Positions 16,840 through 27,000 of a stretch of 64,000 nucleotides of DNA are shown piece after piece. The notes under the pieces were generated by a model. That model worked only from the letters and a program-made list of their open reading frames with translations. It did no database searches and was not told the DNA's origin. Source of the DNA: Pelagibius sp. Alg239-R121. GTDB taxonomy: Bacteria; Pseudomonadota; Alphaproteobacteria; Kiloniellales; Kiloniellaceae. The DNA is taken from positions 1 to 64,000 of the forward strand of contig NZ_CAMZOF010000016.1 in the NCBI RefSeq assembly GCF_947331435.1. The letters are read 5' to 3'. The translations under genes and the position numbers were made by a program. Position 1 is the first letter of the stretch, and each line of letters opens with the position of its first letter.

Positions 16840-18675
16840 ATGCATATCGAGCGCATTCAAATTGAAGAAGGATTCCTTGATGGTTTAGACGTCTGCCCGA
16901 CCCCGGGGTTGAATGTCATTATCGGCGCACGAGGAACTGGCAAGACCTCGCTGATCGAGTTAATACGATTTTGTCTTGATGTACCGGGATATACGCAGAA
17001 ATCGAGCCGGCGCAGTCGTGAACATGCCTTGTCAGTTCTCGGCTCCGGTCAGATCACGTTGACATTGGTGGATGGAGCGCGGCGGGTAAAGGTGACAAGG
17101 TCTGCAGCCGAGGATGCTCCACGCGCATCTGGTCCCTTTCTACCTCCTATCGTCTTATCTCAGACCGAGATTGAGACTGTCGGACTCCAACCGGGTGGGC
17201 GGCTCCAGCTTCTTGATGGATTCCTTGGCGACCAGCGATCGCTCAACGCAGCAGAGACCGAGGCTATGGCCGCCGTGCAATCTCTAACGGCCGAAGCAGA
17301 CGCGGTTCGCTTAGACATTGAGCAGCTCAACCTTCAACTGGCAGAACTGCCCGCGCTCGAGGAACAGCTCCAGCAGCTTGCGCCGCAAGAACAACATCTG
17401 GCTACACTATCCTCCGAAGCCCAGGCACGAACCGTTGAACTCAATTCACTCTCTGGCACGATCTCAATGAAGGGCGTGGCTGTAGCCGCAACCGAGAGAT
17501 TTCAGGACGGAATCGCTAGTTGGTGTGCCTCGCTTATCGCCGCGCAAGGCTCGATGCCGCCATATGAACCTTGGCCTCATGGTGGTGACAGCGATCCTCT
17601 TGACGTTCTGCGCCCTAGGGCTGCAGCTGCGTACAATCATCTTGCACATGCTATAAGCGAGCTTGTGGCAGTAAAGAGCGAAGCTGGTCAGTTGTTGTTG
17701 CAACTAAACGGTGACAAAATCTCATTCGAAGATCAGGCTAGGCAACTGCGTGGTCAGATCGAAAACCTGCAAGTGGGCGCGGGCGAGATCATCCGTCGGG
17801 GCCAGGTGCTTCGCGAGAGGAAAGCACAACTGGAGTCGCTCGGAGCCGTCCGCCACACGCGCAATCTCACGCTGGAGAACGCGATTCAGCGTCGTACCGC
17901 CGCGCTCGATCAACTCGAATTGATCAGAACTCAGCGGTTTCAGATGCGCACGGCGGTCGCGACCGATCTCAACAAGGTTCTCGGACCGCGCATTCGCATT
18001 GATGTGCTGCGTAGTGGCCAAACCGAAGGATTCGCTGCTGCTATTGCTGAAGCCTTACGGGGCAGCGGACTTAAATACAACGAGCTCGTCACCACGCTCG
18101 CTCAGCGCATGAGCCCTCGTGAACTGCTGGAATCGATCGAGACTAACAACTTTCAACTGGTGGCTAACTGTGGCGGCATGTCTCCGGACCGTGCGGCAAA
18201 GGTGATCATCGCACTGAAGGAAGCCGACCTTGGTGCGATCGCCACCGTCGCCATAGAAGACTATGTCAGATTCTCACTACTGGATGGTGCTGATCACAAA
18301 GACATTGCAGACCTTTCGACGGGCCAGAGGTGCACTGTAGTACTGCCGTTGGTCCTGAGGCACACCGACCGTCTACTCATCGTAGATCAACCGGAGGACC
18401 ACATCGACAACGGCTTCATCGTCGACACGCTTATCCGCTCGATCCTTGCGAGAGCTGCAGACGGTCAGATTCTATTCTCGACACACAATGCGAACATCCC
18501 CGTGTTGGGGAGTGCCGATTTCGTTCTGCAGCTAGGCTCCGACGGCAAGCGTGGCTTTCAACTCGTGGCCGCGCCCCTTTCCGATCCCGCAGTAGTGAAT
18601 GCAATCACCATGATAATGGAGGGGGGATTGCAGGCATTCGACAGCAGAGCCGAGTTTTACGGCGCGCAGAGATGA
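16840..18675 (+). CDS. SMC/ABC-like ATPase with coiled coil (first gene of a three-gene signalling cassette)
   Basis: 611 residues from the ATG at 16840, which has a clear ribosome-binding site. Walker A GARGTGKTS lies at residues 29-37. The ABC-type signature LSTGQR is near 492, and Walker B with D-loop LLIVDQPEDHIDN is near 511-523. A long Gln/Glu/Ala-rich helical region (~130-210 and ~290-390) sits between as coiled coil. This is the architecture of RecF/SMC/Rad50-like ATPases used as sensors or DNA-associated motors in many anti-phage systems. Its stop overlaps the start of the histidine kinase gene (ATGA), so the two are translationally coupled. Its partner set (kinase and regulator) is not one I know for this ATPase. 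Confidence 0.88.
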   Translation: MHIERIQIEEGFLDGLDVCPTPGLNVIIGARGTGKTSLIELIRFCLDVPGYTQKSSRRSREHALSVLGSGQITLTLVDGARRVKVTRSAAEDAPRASGPFLPPIVLSQTEIETVGLQPGGRLQLLDGFLGDQRSLNAAETEAMAAVQSLTAEADAVRLDIEQLNLQLAELPALEEQLQQLAPQEQHLATLSSEAQARTVELNSLSGTISMKGVAVAATERFQDGIASWCASLIAAQGSMPPYEPWPHGGDSDPLDVLRPRAAAAYNHLAHAISELVAVKSEAGQLLLQLNGDKISFEDQARQLRGQIENLQVGAGEIIRRGQVLRERKAQLESLGAVRHTRNLTLENAIQRRTAALDQLELIRTQRFQMRTAVATDLNKVLGPRIRIDVLRSGQTEGFAAAIAEALRGSGLKYNELVTTLAQRMSPRELLESIETNNFQLVANCGGMSPDRAAKVIIALKEADLGAIATVAIEDYVRFSLLDGADHKDIADLSTGQRCTVVLPLVLRHTDRLLIVDQPEDHIDNGFIVDTLIRSILARAADGQILFSTHNANIPVLGSADFVLQLGSDGKRGFQLVAAPLSDPAVVNAITMIMEGGLQAFDSRAEFYGAQR

Positions 18676-19568
18676 TCATGAGTCACGATGAGGCAATCTC
18701 GCAACTGGCCTCCCCGTCAGCACACGCCCGCGGACAGGCCGCACGCGCGCTCGGCGATGTCGGTCTAGGGGGCGATCTCCCGGCGATTCGAAAAGCGCTA
18801 TTACGTGAAACCGTCTCTTATGTTCAATATGCCCTTCAGGACACGATTAAGCGGCTGACGAACAAGACCGGGCCACGGCCGGACGAACCCGAGGAGGGCA
18901 TTAACGTGCCTCCAGAGGTGCGTCAGCAAATCTATGGTCAGGCGGTCGAATGGGTCACTGGCTTCTTGCTGCACGAGATTGCTTCTCCAGTTGGGCTCGC
19001 GATGGTCAGCGCAAAGCGGGAAATCGGAGCGGAATGGGAGAATTCCAGGACGTGGCGGCACCTCGAAACGATCCATCGGGTGTTCGACGCAATTGAGATG
19101 CTCAAGAACGCCGCTGGGGCTCCCCGCCCGCAAGAATTTGATCTGGCCACGCTCCTTCAAGAGATCATCGAAACTGAAGTTCCCGACGCTCAGCCCTCAA
19201 TTTCGCGTCTCGGAGCAAAGCCGTTTGTGCTGAAAGGTGATCCGGGGCTCATCCGAATGGTGGTGAGCAACGGAATCCGCAATGCGGTCGAGTCAGTGTC
19301 GGCCAGCGGCGTCGAGCCCGCTGAGCACGCAGTGGTCATCAACTGGGGGAAGACCGATATCGATTACTGGGTCTCGGTGCTTGACCGTGGCGCCGGAATC
19401 ACTGGTCCGGCGGAATCTGCTTTCGAGATTGGAAGCTCGACCAAGCGGAATCACAGCGGTTTCGGCCTAGCGATAGCACGCCAGGCAATCGACACGCTGA
19501 CCGGAGAGGTGACTCTCGAACCGGCTCGCAACGGCGGGGCAGTGTACACCGCGAGGTGGAAACGTTGA
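18672..19568 (+). CDS. HEAT-repeat sensor histidine kinase (second gene of the cassette)
   Basis: 298 residues. Residues ~1-60 (QLASPSAHARGQAARALGDV, then LPAIRKALLRETVSYVQYAL) look like a HEAT/armadillo repeat pair. The phospho-acceptor box LLHEIASPVG has H101. The ATPase domain has an N box (SNGIRNAVES, ~199-207), a G1 box (LDRGAGI) and a G2 box (SSTKRNHSGFGLAIARQ). All residues expected for an active histidine kinase are present, with no membrane segment, so it should sense a cytoplasmic signal, perhaps through the upstream ATPase. The start codon overlaps the previous stop, and its end overlaps the start of the response-regulator gene by 13 bp. Confidence 0.9.
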   Translation: MIMSHDEAISQLASPSAHARGQAARALGDVGLGGDLPAIRKALLRETVSYVQYALQDTIKRLTNKTGPRPDEPEEGINVPPEVRQQIYGQAVEWVTGFLLHEIASPVGLAMVSAKREIGAEWENSRTWRHLETIHRVFDAIEMLKNAAGAPRPQEFDLATLLQEIIETEVPDAQPSISRLGAKPFVLKGDPGLIRMVVSNGIRNAVESVSASGVEPAEHAVVINWGKTDIDYWVSVLDRGAGITGPAESAFEIGSSTKRNHSGFGLAIARQAIDTLTGEVTLEPARNGGAVYTARWKR

Positions 19569-20989
19569 GGGCGCAGGTTCTGATTGTCGAGGATGACGAG
19601 GACTTCGTTCAGGAACTGATGGCGTCGATCACCAGAGTGTCGGCCAATGTTGACATTACGGTGGCCCGTTGTCGCGAGCGGGCCTGTCAATTTCTTGACG
19701 AACGATTCTTCGATTTCGCGATTCTCGATTTGAGCATACCGACGCAAGATGGCGGCCTCGACGGCGATCCGGATCACGGCAAGTTTGTCTTCCATCATGC
19801 GCGCGTCGCCGCCCCGGGTACAAAAATTCTTGTACTTACTGGTTCACCTTCGGGCGACTTCATCGCCGACATGCTTGCGCAAAAGCACGACGCGGACATC
19901 TGGAGCGAAGGTAGAAAGATCGGAACGGTGGAATTTCTGAGGAAAATCGACCTGATCCAAGTTGACGACATTGTCAGCAAGGCCTTGAATGCCATCCACT
20001 CCCTGGGCGAAATTGAGCTGGGATTTATCGGCGTGAATCTCCAAACCAGCGAAGATCGTCTCATTCGGATTTTCGCAAAGAAGTTCGGCGCGGCGCGTTG
20101 CGACGTGTCGCTGGTTAGTCCAGGGCAATCAGGCGCAGCCCCATTCCGCCTCCAACTTTTCGACGGGAGCGGAACACCGATCCAAGTGGCCGTGGCGAAG
20201 CTGGCACCTCTAAACAAAGTGATGGATGAAAATGCGCGGTACGATCAGCACGTTGTGCTTCTCGATCCCGCATCCACTCCACGCAAGATGATCACGCTAG
20301 AGTTCGGCGCCGGCGCGACGGCTGGGATATTTTATCAGCTTGCAGACGGTTATACGCAATCGTTATTTGCTGCACTGGGAAACGACGATGCACAATCCGC
20401 GAAAGCCGTCGATGGAGCCGCCGCTGCGCTCTCAAAGTGGGCTCAAGGTAACGCTGAAGTTCGTCAAAGCATTGCCGAGATCCGGCAGTGTTGGATTGAC
20501 GATGTCAAAGCCGAGGAATTGAAGCTGAAATTCGAGCTAGATTGGGCGCCCGGATTCGAAGCTCGTGAAGTTCAGACGCGCCAACGCTGCGTCCATGGAG
20601 ACCTACACGGTGAAAACCTCCTCGTCTCGGTGGATGGTCGCTTGATGGTTATCGACTTTGGTGACGTTCGCCAAGGCGTAGCAAGCTACGACCCGATGAC
20701 CCTCGAACTGAGCGCAGTGCTTCAGGCAAATCCAACTTTTTCTGACGCATGGCCTACACTCGAACAGTGCCGAAACTGGAACGATCTCGACGCTTATCTG
20801 GTTGAATCGCCCATCCCGCTCTTTATCAGTGCATGCCGCACGTGGGGCGAAACATGCGCCGCGGGGAGGCGTGAGGTTGCGGCATCGGCCTACAGCTACC
20901 TGCTTCGTCAATTGAAGTATGAGGACACCAAGAAGGAACGGATTCTGGCACTCATGGAAGGTGTCAAAGCTTATATCGCCGCGACCTAG
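19556..20989 (+). CDS. Response regulator fused to an aminoglycoside-phosphotransferase-like kinase (third gene)
   Basis: 477 residues from a GTG inside the kinase gene. Residues 1-~130 are a receiver domain: acidic pocket VEDDED, phospho-acceptor D58 in AILDLSIP, and conserved Thr in VLTGSPS. Residues ~180-470 are a phosphotransferase-fold kinase: catalytic loop CVHGDLHGENLLV (D349) and metal-binding VIDFGDV (D367). The N-lobe is unusual and I cannot place it closely; it may belong to the 'ternary complex associated' group of conflict-system domains. The fusion implies that phosphorylation by the histidine kinase switches on a phosphotransferase, whose substrate is unknown. It is tightly coupled to the two upstream genes. 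Confidence 0.88.
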   Translation: METLRAQVLIVEDDEDFVQELMASITRVSANVDITVARCRERACQFLDERFFDFAILDLSIPTQDGGLDGDPDHGKFVFHHARVAAPGTKILVLTGSPSGDFIADMLAQKHDADIWSEGRKIGTVEFLRKIDLIQVDDIVSKALNAIHSLGEIELGFIGVNLQTSEDRLIRIFAKKFGAARCDVSLVSPGQSGAAPFRLQLFDGSGTPIQVAVAKLAPLNKVMDENARYDQHVVLLDPASTPRKMITLEFGAGATAGIFYQLADGYTQSLFAALGNDDAQSAKAVDGAAAALSKWAQGNAEVRQSIAEIRQCWIDDVKAEELKLKFELDWAPGFEAREVQTRQRCVHGDLHGENLLVSVDGRLMVIDFGDVRQGVASYDPMTLELSAVLQANPTFSDAWPTLEQCRNWNDLDAYLVESPIPLFISACRTWGETCAAGRREVAASAYSYLLRQLKYEDTKKERILALMEGVKAYIAAT

Positions 20990-21003
20990 TTGGTGCTAAC
21001 CGA

Positions 21004-21528
21004 TCAAATTCTAGAATTTATTCCCCTCCTTTGCATCAGATATAGGCTATTCCGACCAAACGATATTCCGAAATTATCGCCTATGTTGCCGCAGATGTAG
21101 ATGAAATCGTGTCGTCGGATAGCTAGATCCACTTCGTTGTCGATGGATGGTAACCAAACACAAACCTCAATCTCAGCATTGAGCCAGGAATGTAGGCACT
21201 GTGTTGCCTGGGCGAGGTCACCGACAGAATTCTGGTCACCGATAGAAGGCGCCTGGCAAACTTTTTCTAGTAGCACCAGGTACGAAGCGTCGGATCCCAC
21301 GACGATCTTGTTTTGTCTACTGAGGAAATCAACGAGGAGGATGTTGAAAAGGCGCATATGGGTTGACGTGGCAAAAACGATCTCGGTGTTAGGATCATCT
21401 CCTCGAACCGTCATCACCTCGTGATTGAGCATCGAATCGAGAGTCTCCGTGAGGGCCTTAAACACGACCAGTTCTTGCTCGATAGGTGAGAATTCCGTAG
21501 CAAAGCCCTCGGTTTCTGCTGATTCCAT
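21004..21528 (-). CDS. Hypothetical protein
   Basis: 174 residues from an ATG at 21528. Mixed helix and strand, with a buried-looking segment HMRLFNILLVDFLSRQNKIV. No membrane helix, no known motif. It converges on the three-gene cassette, ending 14 bp from it, and follows another small minus-strand gene. Confidence 0.65.
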   Translation of the reverse strand: MESAETEGFATEFSPIEQELVVFKALTETLDSMLNHEVMTVRGDDPNTEIVFATSTHMRLFNILLVDFLSRQNKIVVGSDASYLVLLEKVCQAPSIGDQNSVGDLAQATQCLHSWLNAEIEVCVWLPSIDNEVDLAIRRHDFIYICGNIGDNFGISFGRNSLYLMQRRGINSRI

Positions 21529-21669
21529 TGTGGACTAGTGGTCGACCAACATGTTGTTTGAAAGCAGACTAACAACATTGTTGCTGGATGTACTCGCTGA
21601 CCCGATGTTTCCCATATTGCATGATACCGGCCCAACGACCAGTTTGGGTCATAGTGGACATAGGTCGGA

Positions 21670-22008
21670 TCAAGCAAAACGTCCAAACAGTGCTGCAGAA
21701 ATGAAATTGGCAAAACCCAGGCGGCTACCTTGAAGAGCGAGTATATCGTCTCCGTTTTGCGTGACATGTTCGGGTACCATTCCGGGTTCAACCGACCTTA
21801 GTTGCATGATCGAACGTAGTGAGCCGTCGTCGAGAAAATGAAATCCTATTGCGCCAAGCCTGGTCAGATAGATTTTAGCGGTATTTTTGAAAGTGAACGC
21901 CTCAATGATGTCGAGACAGTTTTCTTCATTACGGACTTCGCCAAAAAACTGTTCGTGATTCGGCACAATCAGGAAACGGTCTGGGAACCTACGGGATGTT
22001 ACTTGCAT
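21670..22008 (-). CDS. Hypothetical protein
   Basis: 112 residues from the ATG at 22008, chosen because GGGGAGGA lies just upstream; a GTG at 22032 is in frame. The sequence (RFLIVPNHEQFFGEV and similar) is protein-like with no family I know. About 140 bp separate it from the next minus-strand gene, and no frame continues through that gap. Confidence 0.55.
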   Translation of the reverse strand: MQVTSRRFPDRFLIVPNHEQFFGEVRNEENCLDIIEAFTFKNTAKIYLTRLGAIGFHFLDDGSLRSIMQLRSVEPGMVPEHVTQNGDDILALQGSRLGFANFISAALFGRFA

Positions 22009-22069
22009 GATTGTCCTCCCCGCACCGCTCACTCTTTTCTCTTTAGCAAGCAGCGTACCGCAGACCGAA

Positions 22070-22909
22070 TCAACTAGGAAATTCAGAATAATATTCGGTC
22101 TTGCTTCGTTCTAGTCGCGCATTAGGTTGATCCAATCCCCAGCGGCGGTCTGCATAGAATTCCAGAGCTTTTCGAGTCTCGACCCGGAGTGTTTTACCTG
22201 TAAATGCGTATTCCTTCCGCACAGCGCGCACTTGCTCGGCGGAAAGTGTGCGCTTTGGCACAAGAGAAATACATGCGATCGTATGCCAGTCATCATCCAG
22301 CGGAAGTGACTCTTGTAGCACCTGAGTCTGGAAACTGCTCTTCTCACTAATACGGACAGGCAGGTAGTCGCGATACTCTTCGTGTTTATAGCTGTAGGCT
22401 CGCAAATGAGTGCGCGTACCATCGGAGGCAAACCTAGTGGGCGCGATCCACTGCTGTGATTGGCTACCTGTTGTCATGGAGGTGTAGCGAATTTGGATGG
22501 CTTCATTCTGCTCTATGGCGCGATTCAATCTGGCAATCATTCGGGGGTCTGCGGTGCGGTGCAACTCAGGGAGTTCATCAAAGTGATTTTCACCGACCGA
22601 TCGCAGGACTGATTCCCAATCGCCATAACTCACTTCTTCGGTCAGCGGGATATGGTCCGGCGATGCAATATAGGTTTTCAGCGCTGCGTCATACATAGGA
22701 GCCTTTTCTCCGGCACGCGCCAAATAGGCTTTAAAGTCGAGCGCGGCCTGGGCCGTCGATACACCAAATTTCTCAATAAGGTCGCGCCGTTTAGCCGACC
22801 CTCGCCAGGCAAAACACTGATCGAGATAGATCAGTCGCTCCCGTTGCGCATGTTTGAAGTCATCGAAGCTCATGCGTGCATTTATCTTGACTTGGTTTCC
22901 TTTGTCCAT
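22070..22909 (-). CDS. CapW/BrxR-like WYL-domain transcriptional regulator
   Basis: 279 residues. The N-terminal winged helix (RERLIYLDQCFAWRGSAKRR, then DLIEKFGVSTAQAALDFKAY) is the hallmark start of BrxR/CapW regulators. A WYL-type Sm-like domain follows (AIQIRYTSMTTG, then HLRAYSYKHEEYRDYLPVRI), and then a C-terminal dimerisation region. Known family members bind inverted repeats and repress defence operons (BREX, CBASS) until infection. Here it is divergent from sbcD across a 39-bp gap filled by an inverted repeat, so it very probably controls itself and sbcDC. Confidence 0.85.
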   Translation of the reverse strand: MDKGNQVKINARMSFDDFKHAQRERLIYLDQCFAWRGSAKRRDLIEKFGVSTAQAALDFKAYLARAGEKAPMYDAALKTYIASPDHIPLTEEVSYGDWESVLRSVGENHFDELPELHRTADPRMIARLNRAIEQNEAIQIRYTSMTTGSQSQQWIAPTRFASDGTRTHLRAYSYKHEEYRDYLPVRISEKSSFQTQVLQESLPLDDDWHTIACISLVPKRTLSAEQVRAVRKEYAFTGKTLRVETRKALEFYADRRWGLDQPNARLERSKTEYYSEFPS

Positions 22910-22914
22910 CTAAA

Positions 22915-22946
22915 AATTATACGTATATTTTTTTGATGGTATAATT
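22915..22946. promoter_or_regulatory. Symmetrical divergent promoter/operator between the WYL regulator and sbcD
   Basis: Inverted repeat AATTATAC (22915-22922) and GTATAATT (22939-22946). On the minus strand TTATAC-17 bp-TATAAT ends 6 bp before the regulator ATG, predicting a leaderless transcript. On the plus strand the mirror-image TATAAT (22940-22945) lies only 3 bp before the sbcD ATG. Each -10 box is the other strand's -35 box. Confidence 0.6.
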
Positions 22947-22948
22947 GA

Positions 22949-24091
22949 ATGAAGATTCTGCACACCAGTGACTGGCATCTCGGGCGCCAATTTCATGGCC
23001 AGTCCCTTGAGGACGATCACGCAGAGATTCTGGAGCAGGTATTAGGCGCTGTTCGCAAGCATGAACCCAACGTGCTCATCATAGCGGGAGATATCTACGA
23101 CCGTGCATCTCCGCCAACCAGTGCCGTGCGTCAATTCAATGGTTTCATCAAACGTGTCGCGACGCAAAGCGAGACGGCGATTGTCATGATCGCCGGCAAT
23201 CATGATTCTGGAGACCGGATTGAATCAATTGCGACGCTTGCGGATCGAAACCAAACTTTGATCCGCGGATCTCTCTTTGCAGATGAACGTCCTCTAATTC
23301 TAAAAGACGAACATGGCCTTGTCGCTTTCTCTGCGTTGCCATTTGGGAATGAGTTTTCGGCTCGTGAATGTTTTGACGACACCAGCATCTCCAATCCAGA
23401 AGACGTGCTTGCCGCTCAGGTCCGCGCTGCACGCGCTCATGTTCCTGATGGCGCGCGCTGGGTCATTACGGCTCATGCATTCGTAACGAATTCCAGTCCT
23501 AGCGACAGCGAGCGCCGTCTGGTTGTTGGGGGAGTTGAAACTGTCGCAGCTGAGATCTTCGAGGGTGCGCATTACATAGCGCTCGGGCATTTGCACCGGC
23601 CACAGCCTGCCGGCGCGGAGCATATCCGCTATAGCGGCTCTCCTCTGGCTTTTGGCTTTGACGAGACGGATACCCAAAAATCGATGACGTTGGTTGAACT
23701 CGCACATGACGGGCGCGTGACGACAACTCTCATTCCATTCGTACCAGTGCGGTCTGTACGGACACTAAAAGGTCGGCTGGCCGATCTCGTAGCGACAGGT
23801 TCCATCTCGGAAGATTTCATCAAGATCGTGTTGACCGATCCAGGGGCCCTCATTGATCCCATGGGGCAGGTGAGGGAGATCTATCCCAATGCTATGGTGC
23901 TTAGCTACGAACGCGATGAAAACCAACCGGAAACCAAATCAACAACTGTTGCCCAGTCGCCTCTCGACAATCCGCAACATGTCGTCACTGAATTCTTGGA
24001 ATACGTTCGGGGGCAGGCGCCAGATGTGAACGAAAGGCTCGTGATCGACACCGGCCTTAAGGTCATCGCCCGAGAGGAAGCGAGAACATGA
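22949..24091 (+). CDS. sbcD: Exonuclease SbcCD subunit D
   Basis: 380 residues starting MKILHTSDWHLGRQFHG. The Mre11-type phosphoesterase motifs are all present: D-x-H in SDWHLG, GDIYDRA, GNHDSG, and ALGHLHRPQ. It forms the nuclease half of the SbcCD (Mre11-Rad50-like) complex, which cuts hairpins and blocked double-strand ends. Its stop overlaps the sbcC start (ATGA). Most bacteria keep sbcCD on the chromosome without a WYL repressor, so this copy looks like a mobile, regulated version. Confidence 0.95.
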   Translation: MKILHTSDWHLGRQFHGQSLEDDHAEILEQVLGAVRKHEPNVLIIAGDIYDRASPPTSAVRQFNGFIKRVATQSETAIVMIAGNHDSGDRIESIATLADRNQTLIRGSLFADERPLILKDEHGLVAFSALPFGNEFSARECFDDTSISNPEDVLAAQVRAARAHVPDGARWVITAHAFVTNSSPSDSERRLVVGGVETVAAEIFEGAHYIALGHLHRPQPAGAEHIRYSGSPLAFGFDETDTQKSMTLVELAHDGRVTTTLIPFVPVRSVRTLKGRLADLVATGSISEDFIKIVLTDPGALIDPMGQVREIYPNAMVLSYERDENQPETKSTTVAQSPLDNPQHVVTEFLEYVRGQAPDVNERLVIDTGLKVIAREEART

Positions 24092-27000
24092 GACCGCTTC
24101 GCTTGACGATGCAGGCTTTCGGTCCCTATGCGGACCGCGAGGTCGTAGACTTTAAAGCAGCTTTGGCCAACGGCCTTTTTGGGATCTATGGACCCACCGG
24201 ATCTGGCAAATCCTCGATTTTTAGCGCCATGGCGTTCGCCCTCTTCGGGGAATCGGCGAAAGACGATCAGGATCCGCAGACTTTGCGTTCCGATCATGCG
24301 CGCCCGGACTGTCTGACAGAAGTAGAGCTGGTTTTTGAAGTTGCCGAGAGGCGTTATCTTGTCCGCCGCCGACCGGAGCAAGTGCGCCCTGCGCTGAAAG
24401 GCGGCGGTGAAACCAAAGAGCGTCATGCCGCCTGGTTGTTTGATGTCACGGGCATCTCCCTAGATGACCTCTCCGATGAGAACTCCGGTAAGATTATTGC
24501 CGAAAAGAAAACGACCCTCGTTGAAGAAGCAATGACGGAACGGCTTGGATATGGCGCCGAACAATTTCGCCAAATCATTCTTCTGCCTCAAGGCAGGTTT
24601 GAGACTTTTCTAACCGCTAAGACGAAAGACCGCTTAGCGACCCTGCGGGATCTCTTTGATGTCTCCTTGTATAAACGTCTTGCCCAAAAGCTGAGAGACG
24701 ATGCCAAGGAAGCAGAAGAAAAGGTCAAAAACGATCGCCTGGTGTGTGCCGGTCGTTTGCGCCATGACGGCTTTGAGAGTCCAGACGCACTCAAAGATGG
24801 GATTTCTGAAGCAAATAATCAGCAATCCCTAGCCGACAGCGCGTCGAAACAGGCCAGCGAGACTGCCACGAAGGCAGAAAAAGCACTCACAGATGCATTG
24901 AATACCGATAAGGCATTTAAAGAGAAAATCGATGCCGACAAAAATTTGTCTGTCATCGAGGCGCGATCAGTTGAAATCGATAAGAGTGAAGTGGCGCTAA
25001 AAGCCGCGCTACGGGCGAAATCCATGCTTGACCTGGATAACGCTGCCGCCAAAGCTCATGAAGTTGTGCAACGCTCGCTGATCGAGAAGCAGAGGTCAGA
25101 GCAGGCGCGCGTGGCAGCGGCAGACGCTGCGGCGCAGGCGGCGATCGTACTCTCAACGGAAAAGCAGAAGAGCGGAGAGCTTGATCGTCTCCGCCGTCAC
25201 TGTGAAGACTTGAATCGCCATCGAGAGACCCTGATCAGTGCACAAGGCCTCAGTGCAATCGCCAAGACCGCGGAAGATGCGGCAGGCAAGGCCGAAGATG
25301 CGTTCGTCGTCTCTCAAGAGCTCCATACGAAACTCGTCAACTTGCGCGAGGAAACTGCCAAGAACGTGACGGCGGCCCAGTCGGCAGCAACACAGCGTGC
25401 GCAACTGACGGCTGAGATCACGTCCGTCCAGCAGATGCTGGGTATTGCTCGGCAATACGAAAAGGCCGGCAAAGCTGTGGCTGACAGCACGCTTCTATTG
25501 GAAACGTCCAGCCAGTCGCATGAGCGTCGTTCCAACGAGCTACAATCGGCCGAAACGACCTTCGCCGCCGCGGAAGATGCGCTGTCGGGCGCTCAGGCCG
25601 TTCATCTCTCCGAGAAGCTTATTGAGGGGGATCCCTGCCCAGTATGCGGATCGTCAGCGCATCCATCACCCGCTCAAGGCTCTGCGGAGAGCGCCGGCCT
25701 CGACCACGCCTTCCGGGATGCGAAGGTGGCACTGGATACTGCGCGGAACAAAGAGGCTGCGGCAAGGGCATCCGTTGCGAGCGCACGCGCCGCATTGAGT
25801 GAACGCAGATCTGCGCTCGAGGCTTTGAAGAAACCTGCGAAAAGCATTAAAGAATCGGAGGACGAGGGAGACGCTCTCAAGAGTCGTCTGGAAAGTCTTG
25901 GGCCAGCTGCGGAGATACCGGAACTCGAAGCGGCGTTAGGACGCCTGCTCGAAGAAATATCGCAAGCTGTGAAGGCGTTAGAAGTGGAGCGGCTCAAGCG
26001 CGACGTCTTAAAGACTGAATTCGCATTGGCGCGGCAGAACCTGCTGAACGGTTTGGCGACCATTCCGAAAGAATTGCAAACGAGTGAAGCGCTCGAGAAC
26101 GCCATCGCAAAGGTGGTCGCCAGTATTAAAAGTCAGGAAGCTGCCTTAGAAGACGCCGTTAAGAAAGAGCGCTCTGCCAGTGAAGCGCTGATAGCGGCCC
26201 AAAAGGATGGAGAGAGCGCTGCAAGGGCGTATAGCAACGCGATCGATGCCTCCGAAACAGCTGACAAGACCCTTGCGGCACGGCTTGCCGAAAACGGTTT
26301 TACACCTGAGCAATATCAGGTTCACAAAGCTAACATTTCTCAGATCGACGCCCTGGAAACCAATATTAAGGCGCATGCAGAACAACTTGCCGCCGCAAAA
26401 GACAGAGTATCGCGCGCGACTGTGGCTATTGAAGGCATCAAACGCCCTGATTTAGGAAGTCTGACCCAGGCAAGAGACGTTGCCATTAAAGCGCGCGATG
26501 AGACGGTTAAATCAGCTGCGGCCGCGAAGGCGCGTGTTGATCATCTGGTGGGACTCCAAGCAAGCATCGCGGCCGAGCTCAAGAGAATCGCGAAGGCCGA
26601 GGTAGACAGTGGCCCGCTCGTTGGGATCGCCGCTGCGTTTAACGGGCAAAACCCACAGAGGGTCGAGCTGGAAACCTTTGCAATCGGCGCTATGTTCGAT
26701 CGGGTACTGGAGGCGGCGAACCTCCGGCTCCTGCCCATGAGCAGTGGCCGTTACTCCCTTGAGCGCGAACAGGAGGGCGGCAAAGGCACCGGACGTAGAG
26801 GGCTTGGGATATCGGTGTATGACGTCCATACCGGTCGCTTGCGTGCCACGTCCACCTTGTCTGGCGGTGAAACCTTTATGGCGGCCCTCGCTCTGGCGCT
26901 TGGTTTATCGGATGTTGTGGAAAGCGTAAGTGGTGGCATTCGCCTCGATACGATCTTTATCGACGAAGGCTTTGGCAGCCTCGATAGCGAAACGCTCGAT

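Noticed and set aside
18330-18671. N-terminal extension of the histidine kinase into the ATPase gene
   Set aside because: It is an Arg/Ser/His-rich out-of-frame shadow. The ATG at 18672 overlaps the ATPase stop and begins the HEAT region.
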